This document shows positions 58,700-64,000 of a stretch of DNA of 64,000 bases, piece after piece; within the stretch, counting starts at the first letter, position 1; each line of letters opens with the position of its first letter. A model generated the notes under the pieces. It did no database searches. It saw only the letters and a program-made list of their open reading frames with translations, and had not been told where the DNA came from. Both the position numbers and the translations under genes were made by a program. Source of the DNA: an uncultured Gemmatimonadota bacterium (lineage in GTDB: Bacteria; Gemmatimonadota; Gemmatimonadetes; Gemmatimonadales; Gemmatimonadaceae); the NCBI GenBank assembly GCA_902825965.1, contig CADEDA010000004.1:109498-173497 (forward strand). Direction: 5' to 3'.

Positions 58700-60001
58700 C
58701 TGCCCCACACGCACGCGTTCTCCCTCAGCGAAGAGCAGTCGCAGGCCGAGATCCTGCTGTGGCAGCTGCGCTATCGCGCGATCCTGCTGCCACTCGTCGG
58801 CTTCGCGGCGGTGACGCTCAAATGGTTCGGTGTCGTCTCGAGCGAGTCCGTGCTCGTGCCGACGCTGGGGCGGCGCACGGCGCTGCTCTCGCTGCTCGCG
58901 ATCGTCGTCGCGTACACGTTGTACCAGCGCCTCGTGTCCTGGCACCTGCGCCGCACGCAGCGGGCGTCGCGGGGCGTGGTGGTGGCGGTCAACGCGTCGG
59001 ACCTCATCTGCCTCTTCACCGCGGCCGCGCTGGTGTCACCGCCGGAGCACTACGAGCGCGCCCTGCTGCTCTCGATGTTCACGGTGCTGTTCACGCAGAG
59101 CTTCTTCGGCTGGACCGTCACACTCATCCACCTGGCGCTGGTGGCCGTGGGCTACCTCTCGCTGGTGGGATTCGCCACCGGCGCCGGCGCGGCGCTGTCC
59201 CCGGCGGAGGAGCTCTGGACACTCGCCCTCTTCGCCATCGGGCTGATGGTCTACCTCGGCCTGCAGGGCCAGGTGGCGCTGCGCACCAAGAGCCTGGTGG
59301 AGATCTTCCACCGCGCGCAGGAGGGCGACTTCGGCGCGCGGTACGACGAGAGCGCCGACCAGATGCCCGACCCGATCACCAAGATCGGGCGCGCCTACAA
59401 CAAGATGCGCGCCGACCTCGAGGCGATCGTGCTCACCGACCCGCTCTCGGGTTGCTTCAACCGGCGCGGGCTCAACCAGCTGGCCGAGCGTGAGGTCTCG
59501 CGCGCGATCCGCGGCAAGAAGCACATCGCGGTGCTCGCGATCGACGTGGACCACTTCAAGACCATCAATGACGAGTACGGCCACCTCACCGGCGATGAGG
59601 TGATCCGCGAGGTCGGGGCGCTGCTGCGCGAGACCGCGCGCGAGGTGGACGTGGTGGCGCGCATCGGCGGCGAGGAGTTCGCGATCCTCGCACCGGATTC
59701 CAACGACGAGGGGGCGCTCATCCTCGCCGACCGCGTGATGAACGCGTTCCGCGCCCACGCCTTCAAGTCGTTGCCGCCCGAGCGACGGATCACGGTGAGT
59801 GTGGGCGTGTCGGCGGCGCCGGCGCGCGATGACGACGTGGCCAAGACGACACTCGCGCGGGCCGACGAGGCGCTCTACGTGGCCAAGCGCAACGGGCGCA
59901 ATCGTGCCGAACTCTGGCACGCGGGCATGCGGGCCTTCGACGGCCCCAACGGCGGCAAGGCGCGTGGCTCGGTGCAGGGCATGATCCGCATCACCGAGTA
60001 G
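58700..60001 (+). CDS. Membrane-bound GGDEF diguanylate cyclase (possible CTG start)
   Basis: 433 aa if started at CTG 58700. A GTG at 58811 is the first standard start but would cut into the first helix. Upstream codons are GC3-rich and encode SEEQSQAEILLWQLRYRAIL and then a transmembrane helix (ILLPLVGFAAVTLKWF). About five to six helices are followed by a HAMP-like stretch and the GGDEF domain (about residues 265-420): active site GGEEF in ARIGGEEFAIL, preceded five residues upstream by an RxxD inhibitory site (R-E-V-D). It would make c-di-GMP with product inhibition. It is convergent with phzF. Confidence 0.87.
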   Translation: MPHTHAFSLSEEQSQAEILLWQLRYRAILLPLVGFAAVTLKWFGVVSSESVLVPTLGRRTALLSLLAIVVAYTLYQRLVSWHLRRTQRASRGVVVAVNASDLICLFTAAALVSPPEHYERALLLSMFTVLFTQSFFGWTVTLIHLALVAVGYLSLVGFATGAGAALSPAEELWTLALFAIGLMVYLGLQGQVALRTKSLVEIFHRAQEGDFGARYDESADQMPDPITKIGRAYNKMRADLEAIVLTDPLSGCFNRRGLNQLAEREVSRAIRGKKHIAVLAIDVDHFKTINDEYGHLTGDEVIREVGALLRETAREVDVVARIGGEEFAILAPDSNDEGALILADRVMNAFRAHAFKSLPPERRITVSVGVSAAPARDDDVAKTTLARADEALYVAKRNGRNRAELWHAGMRAFDGPNGGKARGSVQGMIRITE

Positions 60002-60007
60002 CGCGCC

Positions 60008-60910
60008 TCAGGGCAGTCGCAGCGTCCCCTCGGTCACGAGCACGGCCTGGCCGGCGACACGCACCGCGGTCACCGCCCCTGCCACCTTCTCCGCGCGCAC
60101 GTCGAGCCGGCTCGGCCGTCCCATCTCGACGCCCTGGTCGATGGTCCACGCGAACTGCCCGTCCGCCTTGGGCTCCTTCATCGCGAGCCAGCCGCCGAAC
60201 GCGGCCACGGCGGATCCCGTCGCCGGATCCTCGGGGACACGGATGCCCGGGGCGAACATGCGTGCGCGCCAGTGCTGCGGGCCGCCGTCCGGGTCCTTGG
60301 CCGCCACGAAGATCTCCGGCGCCCAGAAGCGCTGCAGCGTCTGCTCCCAGCGGTCCAGCCGCACGCGCGCCTTCTGCAGTGCCTTCACGGACTTGATCGG
60401 CACCAGCAGGAACGGGTAGCCGCAGGACACCGCCTGCGGCGAGTAGGCGCCGCCCACGAGGTCCGCCGGTTCGAGTGAGAGGATCTCGGCCAGCGTGTTG
60501 ATCGTCGGCGCCGTGGGCCCGACCTCGGGCAGCTTGGCCACCGAGAGCTCGGCCCAGGCCCGCGCCTCCGACTCCACGCGCACGTCCACCGCCACCGGTC
60601 CCACCCCCATCTCGAACACGAAGCGTCCGCTGCCGCCCGGCAGGGCGCCCTCGCGCAGCGCGAGGGCGGCCGCCGTGCCCACCGTCGGATGGCCGGCGAA
60701 CGGCATCTCGTACTGCGGCGTGAAGATCCGCACCTTCCGCGTGTGCGCCGGGTCCGCCGGCGGATAGCAGAACGTGACCTCGGAGAAGTTGAACTCGCGG
60801 GTGATCTGGAGCAGTGACGCCTCCGGCAAGCCGGTCGCGTCGGGGAAGACCGCGAGCTGGTTGCCGCCGAACGGGGTGTCGGTGAAGACGTCGAGGGTCA
60901 GGAAGCGCAT
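60008..60910 (-). CDS. PhzF family protein
   Basis: 300-aa protein of the PhzF/diaminopimelate-epimerase-like fold. The conserved catalytic Glu is E44 in FNFSEVTF. Other motifs are FTPQYEMPFAGHPTVGTA, RMFAPGIRVPEDPATGSA and the terminal RLDVRAEKV region. Members isomerise small molecules; a role in phenazine synthesis cannot be assumed, since no phz genes are present. It lies downstream of the P5C dehydrogenase gene on the same strand, with a 165-bp spacer holding a large inverted repeat. Confidence 0.9.
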   Translation of the reverse strand: MRFLTLDVFTDTPFGGNQLAVFPDATGLPEASLLQITREFNFSEVTFCYPPADPAHTRKVRIFTPQYEMPFAGHPTVGTAAALALREGALPGGSGRFVFEMGVGPVAVDVRVESEARAWAELSVAKLPEVGPTAPTINTLAEILSLEPADLVGGAYSPQAVSCGYPFLLVPIKSVKALQKARVRLDRWEQTLQRFWAPEIFVAAKDPDGGPQHWRARMFAPGIRVPEDPATGSAVAAFGGWLAMKEPKADGQFAWTIDQGVEMGRPSRLDVRAEKVAGAVTAVRVAGQAVLVTEGTLRLP

Positions 60911-60918
60911 GAAGGGCA

Positions 60919-61069
60919 GGTGGGAGGTGTGCGGTGGGAGGTGTGCGGTGCGAGGTGGGAGGAAACAGCGCGGGCGGTGAGCCGAGTGCGGTGCAGCGGG
61001 CGGGACTCGCCTCGCACGCGGGCGCGCCAGCGGTCCCCGGCGCGCCCCTCACACCTCTCACCTCACACC
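60919..61069. repeat. Large imperfect inverted repeat with internal tandem repeat
   Basis: Arms of 23 bp at 60940-60962 and 61047-61069 are complementary in 20 of 23 positions and enclose 84 bp. Within and beside the left arm are two identical 14-mers GGTGGGAGGTGTGC (60919 and 60933). The element fills the spacer between the P5C dehydrogenase and phzF genes. It resembles a miniature palindromic element or a large RNA hairpin; no function known. Confidence 0.65.
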
Positions 61070-61075
61070 TTCAAC

Positions 61076-62713
61076 TCAGGCCTCCCTCATGAACGGATAC
61101 GTGTAGTCATGCGGCGGCACGAAGGTCTCCTTGATCGTGCGCGCACTCACCCAGCGCAGCAGGTTGAGCTTGGAGCCCGCCTTGTCGTTGGTGCCCGAGG
61201 CGCGTGCACCGCCGAACGGCTGCTGGCCCACCACCGCGCCGGTGCACTTGTCGTTCACGTAGTAGTTCCCGGCGGCGTGCCGCAGCGCCACGTTCGCCTC
61301 GGCCACCGCCGCGCGGTCCTGCGCGAACACCGCACCGGTGAGCGCGTACGGGGAGGTGCGGTCCACCAGCTGCAGCGTCTCCGACCACTTCGCGTCGTCG
61401 TACACGTAGGCCGTGAGCACCGGACCGAAGATCTCCTCGCAGAGCAGCCGGTAGCCCGGGTCCTCGGTCTGCACCAGCGTCGGCTCCACGAACCAACCCT
61501 TCGCCCCGTCGCAGCCGCCGCCGGCGAGGATCTTCGCGTGCTGCTTGGCATCGGCGAGGTAGCCACTGATGCGGTCGAACGCCTTCTGGTCGATGACCGC
61601 GCCCATGAAGTTGCGGAAGTCGTTCACGTCGCCCACGCGGATGTCCTTGATCATCGCGACGACGCGGTCGCGCACCTCGGGCCAGAGCGACTTGGGCACG
61701 TAGATGCGGCTGGCGGCCGAGCACTTCTGGCCCTGGTACTCGTAGGCGCCGCGCACCACCGCCACCGCGAAGGCCTGCACGTCGGCCGAGGGATGCGCGA
61801 TGATGAAGTCCTTGCCGCCCGTCTCGCCCACGATGCGCGGATACGAGCGGTACTTGCCCATGTTCTGCCCGATCGTCTTCCACATCGCGTTGAACACGCC
61901 GGTGGAGCCGGTGAAGTGCACCCCGGCGAGGTCGGGATGCGAGAGCGCGATCTCGGAGATCATCGCCGGGTCGCCGGGCAGGAAGTTGATCACGCCCTTG
62001 GGCAGGCCCGCCTCGTGCAGCAACTGCAGCGTGTACCAGGCCGAGAGCATCTGCGTGGCGGCGGGCTTCCAGAGCACCGTGTTGCCCATCATCGCGGGCG
62101 CGCCGCAGAGGTTGCCGCCGATCGCGGTGAAGTTGAACGGCGTCACCGCGTAGACGAACCCCTCCAGCGCGCGGTACTCGCTCTGGTTCCACATCCCCGG
62201 CGGCGACACCGGCTGCTCGTGATAGAGCTCCTGGGCGAAGTGCGCGTTGAAGCGGAAGAAGTCCACCATCTCGCAGGCGGCGTCGATCTCCGACTGGAAG
62301 ACGGTCTTCGACTGCCCGAGCATCGTCGCGGCGTTGAGCGTGTCGCGCCAGGGGCCGGCGAGCAGGTCGGCCGCCTTCAGGAACACCGCGGCGCGGGCCT
62401 CCCACGGCGTCTCCGACCACTCGCGCCAGGCGCGCTGCCCGTCGGCGATCGCCGCGCGCACGTCGTCGGCGGTGGCCTTGTGCCAGGTGGCGGTGACGTG
62501 GCCGTGCTTGTGCGGCGACACCGCCTGCATGCGCTCGCCGCTGCGGATCTCCTTGCCGCCGATCACCACGGGGATGTCGGGGCACTCGGCCTCCATCGCG
62601 GCGAGACGCGCCTTGAGGCTCGCGCGCTCGGCCGAGCCCGGGGCGTAGGCGCGGATGGGGTCGTTCACGACCGGAGGGAGTCGGCGGGCGGCGCTGGGCG
62701 AGAAGGACGTCAT
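61076..62713 (-). CDS. pruA: L-glutamate gamma-semialdehyde (1-pyrroline-5-carboxylate) dehydrogenase
   Basis: 545-aa NAD-dependent aldehyde dehydrogenase. The ATG at 62713 gives a length typical for stand-alone P5C dehydrogenases. Motifs: TPFNFTAIGGNLCGAPA, VHFTGSTGVFNAMWK (NAD binding), VGETGGKDFIIAH (catalytic Glu) and YQGQKCSAASRIYV (catalytic Cys). It oxidises glutamate semialdehyde to glutamate, the second step of proline degradation. No proline dehydrogenase is in the window. Confidence 0.93.
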   Translation of the reverse strand: MTSFSPSAARRLPPVVNDPIRAYAPGSAERASLKARLAAMEAECPDIPVVIGGKEIRSGERMQAVSPHKHGHVTATWHKATADDVRAAIADGQRAWREWSETPWEARAAVFLKAADLLAGPWRDTLNAATMLGQSKTVFQSEIDAACEMVDFFRFNAHFAQELYHEQPVSPPGMWNQSEYRALEGFVYAVTPFNFTAIGGNLCGAPAMMGNTVLWKPAATQMLSAWYTLQLLHEAGLPKGVINFLPGDPAMISEIALSHPDLAGVHFTGSTGVFNAMWKTIGQNMGKYRSYPRIVGETGGKDFIIAHPSADVQAFAVAVVRGAYEYQGQKCSAASRIYVPKSLWPEVRDRVVAMIKDIRVGDVNDFRNFMGAVIDQKAFDRISGYLADAKQHAKILAGGGCDGAKGWFVEPTLVQTEDPGYRLLCEEIFGPVLTAYVYDDAKWSETLQLVDRTSPYALTGAVFAQDRAAVAEANVALRHAAGNYYVNDKCTGAVVGQQPFGGARASGTNDKAGSKLNLLRWVSARTIKETFVPPHDYTYPFMREA

Positions 62714-62777
62714 CGGGATCTCAGGCAAGTGGTGGACGCGGTGGAAATCTAATCGCGTGCCGGGTGATACTTCAGGC

Positions 62778-63593
62778 ATGCCATCGTCCGTGTCGTCACG
62801 CGTCGTGTCCGCTGCCGCCCTCCTGTCCCTCTGCGCGGGCTGCATCCCGGTGCCGGTGACCTGGGACGAGGGACTCACGCGGGCGAGTGGCGTGGTGGCC
62901 GACTCGCTGCGCCTCGTGCTGGCGGACACCGGCGCGGCGACGCTGCAGCCGCTCTGGACGCCGCCGCAGTGGCCGGAGGAGCCGTCGGTCTGCGTGGCGT
63001 CGCGCCGGGCCGCGCAGGGCAGCGACGGCGCGGCGTATGCGAGCTGGTTCCGGGTGCGGCCCGACTCCAGCGTGGAGCTGCGCGTGGCGCGTTCCGCCGA
63101 CGGCGGCCACCGCTGGGACACGGCCGTGTTGGTGGATTCCACCGACGTCGGCCGCGCCGGCTGTGCGCGGCCGGTGCCGTACCTCGAGGTGGATGCGTCC
63201 AACGGCTTCGTGCAGCTCGCCTACCACCTCGAGGCGCGGGAGGGCGCCGGCCTGTTCTTCGTGCACTCGATGACGCAGGCCACGTCGTTCGAGAATCCGC
63301 TGCCGATCGTCTACGGCGACCGTCCGTCGTCGGCGGCGATCGCCTCGCGCGGCGACACCGTGGTGGTGGCGTACGAGGATCCCAACAGTCGGCTGCCGCG
63401 GCTGGGACTCGCCCTCTCCCGCACGGCGGGCCATGTTTTCGAAGCACGTCTCCCGGCGAGCGATGCCACCGGCGAGGCCCGCACCCCGCGGGTCGCCGTG
63501 CGCGGGACGCGCCTGGTGCTCGCGTGGACCGCCGCCCAGCGCGGCGGTGTCGCCCCGTACATCGCGTTCCGCTCCGGCACCCTCACCTGGTAG
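62778..63593 (+). CDS. Exported lipoprotein with sialidase-like (BNR) repeat pattern
   Basis: 271-aa exported protein. The ATG at 62778 yields a lipoprotein signal with lipobox LCAGC. The mature part has repeated elements resembling BNR/Asp-box beta-propeller blades (RSADGGHRWDTAVLVDST, then HSMTQATSFENPLPIVY). It lacks obvious sialidase catalytic residues. Function unknown. It is divergent from the P5C dehydrogenase gene and precedes a response regulator by 11 bp. Confidence 0.68.
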   Translation: MPSSVSSRVVSAAALLSLCAGCIPVPVTWDEGLTRASGVVADSLRLVLADTGAATLQPLWTPPQWPEEPSVCVASRRAAQGSDGAAYASWFRVRPDSSVELRVARSADGGHRWDTAVLVDSTDVGRAGCARPVPYLEVDASNGFVQLAYHLEAREGAGLFFVHSMTQATSFENPLPIVYGDRPSSAAIASRGDTVVVAYEDPNSRLPRLGLALSRTAGHVFEARLPASDATGEARTPRVAVRGTRLVLAWTAAQRGGVAPYIAFRSGTLTW

Positions 63594-63604
63594 GGACCCC
63601 GCAG

Positions 63605-64000
63605 ATGCACCTTCTGCTGGCCGACGACGACGAGTTGATGCGCGGCCTGATCGAGGCGGTGCTGCTCGCGCACGACCACACGGTCGACGCGCACGCCGAC
63701 GGGCGCGCGGTGTGGGAGGCCTTCGAGCGCCAGCCGGCGCAGATGGTGATCCTCGACTGGCAGATGCCCGGCCTCGACGGGCTCGAGGTCTGCCGGCGCG
63801 TGCGCAGCCACCCGCAGGGCAAGGACGCGTACCTGCTCGTCGTCACGGCCCGCAGCGGCATGCGCTCACTCGAGGCGGTGCTCGACGCCGGCGCCGACGA
63901 CTACCTCGGCAAGCCGGTGACGCCCGAGGACATCGCGGCGCGGCTGCGGATCGCCGAGCGCCGGCTCGAGGTGGCGCTCGCGCGGCGCACGGCCGAGGAG
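63605..64000 (+). CDS. Response regulator, N-terminal receiver domain (truncated by window edge)
   Basis: Open frame from ATG 63605 to the window end (132 codons). It encodes a CheY-like receiver: acidic pocket LLADDDELM, phospho-acceptor Asp in VILDWQMPGLDG, Thr in VVTARSG and Lys in YLGKPVTPED. After the receiver a helix with RRLEVALARRTAEE begins, typical of the linker before a GGDEF, PAS or histidine-kinase module. The output domain is outside the window. Confidence 0.85.
   Translation, partial: MHLLLADDDELMRGLIEAVLLAHDHTVDAHADGRAVWEAFERQPAQMVILDWQMPGLDGLEVCRRVRSHPQGKDAYLLVVTARSGMRSLEAVLDAGADDYLGKPVTPEDIAARLRIAERRLEVALARRTAEE

Noticed and set aside
60008-60910. Phenazine biosynthesis cluster
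   Set aside because: Only a PhzF-family protein is present; no other phz genes occur and PhzF-like proteins are widespread with other roles.

Overview
The window is about 64 kb of high-GC bacterial chromosome, densely packed with genes that mostly have G or C at the third codon position. No rRNA, tRNA, CRISPR array, prophage or insertion sequence was recognised. The gene content suggests a member of Gemmatimonadota, probably Gemmatimonadaceae: ECF sigma factors beside Ser/Thr kinases, a PadR regulator with an ADOP-type permease, TonB-dependent receptors with a carboxypeptidase-regulatory domain, many secreted M20, M28 and S9 peptidases, and HEAT/TPR proteins. This placement is inference from gene content; Acidobacteriota is the main alternative.

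Layout. 1-7.4 kb: end of a ThrE-like exporter, an FKBP lipoprotein, a fatty acid desaturase, an ECF sigma factor overlapping a membrane-anchored Ser/Thr kinase, two small hypothetical genes, a DEAD-box helicase and a lipoprotein. 7.4-11.6 kb: an operon of ECF sigma factor, probable anti-sigma factor and two secreted HEAT-repeat proteins. 11.7-16.6 kb: a DUF411 protein and M20 peptidase, divergent from an acyl-CoA synthetase overlapping an NPP-type phosphodiesterase. 16.6-19.9 kb: a DGPF protein with an ECF42-like sigma factor whose only available upstream start is CTG, an unreported 58-residue ORF, a PP2C phosphatase and a membrane protein. 19.9-25.4 kb (minus strand): TPR protein, M28 peptidase, cytochrome c, MOSC and Ada-like proteins, and an AbgB-like M20 amidohydrolase. 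25.5-28.9 kb: PepSY protein, class C serine hydrolase and D-aminoacylase.

28.9-37.4 kb: a hairpin-rich 410-bp intergenic region, then a minus-strand operon of a fused transporter/spermidine-synthase-like protein, an S9 peptidase and a TonB-dependent receptor. 37.4-41.3 kb: a small membrane protein and HTH regulator behind a promoter covered by three 21-bp direct repeats, an alpha/beta hydrolase, and two carboxypeptidase-regulatory-domain proteins. 41.4-46 kb: PadR with ADOP permease, an orphan ORF, msrA and msrB.

46.1-52.7 kb: the most unusual locus. A TetR-type regulator is fused in frame, through an internal signal-peptide-like segment, to a TolC-family outer-membrane channel. Periplasmic adaptor and RND pump genes follow, two tandem 20-bp palindromes precede it, and a strong terminator closes it. 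It looks like a self-regulated tripartite efflux pump whose repressor and exit duct share one open reading frame.

52.7-64 kb: a Spy-like lipoprotein, a PLP-dependent decarboxylase, a multi-pass membrane protein, a BamA/D15-like beta-barrel protein, a GGDEF cyclase (also possibly CTG-started), PhzF, P5C dehydrogenase, a lipoprotein and the start of a response regulator.
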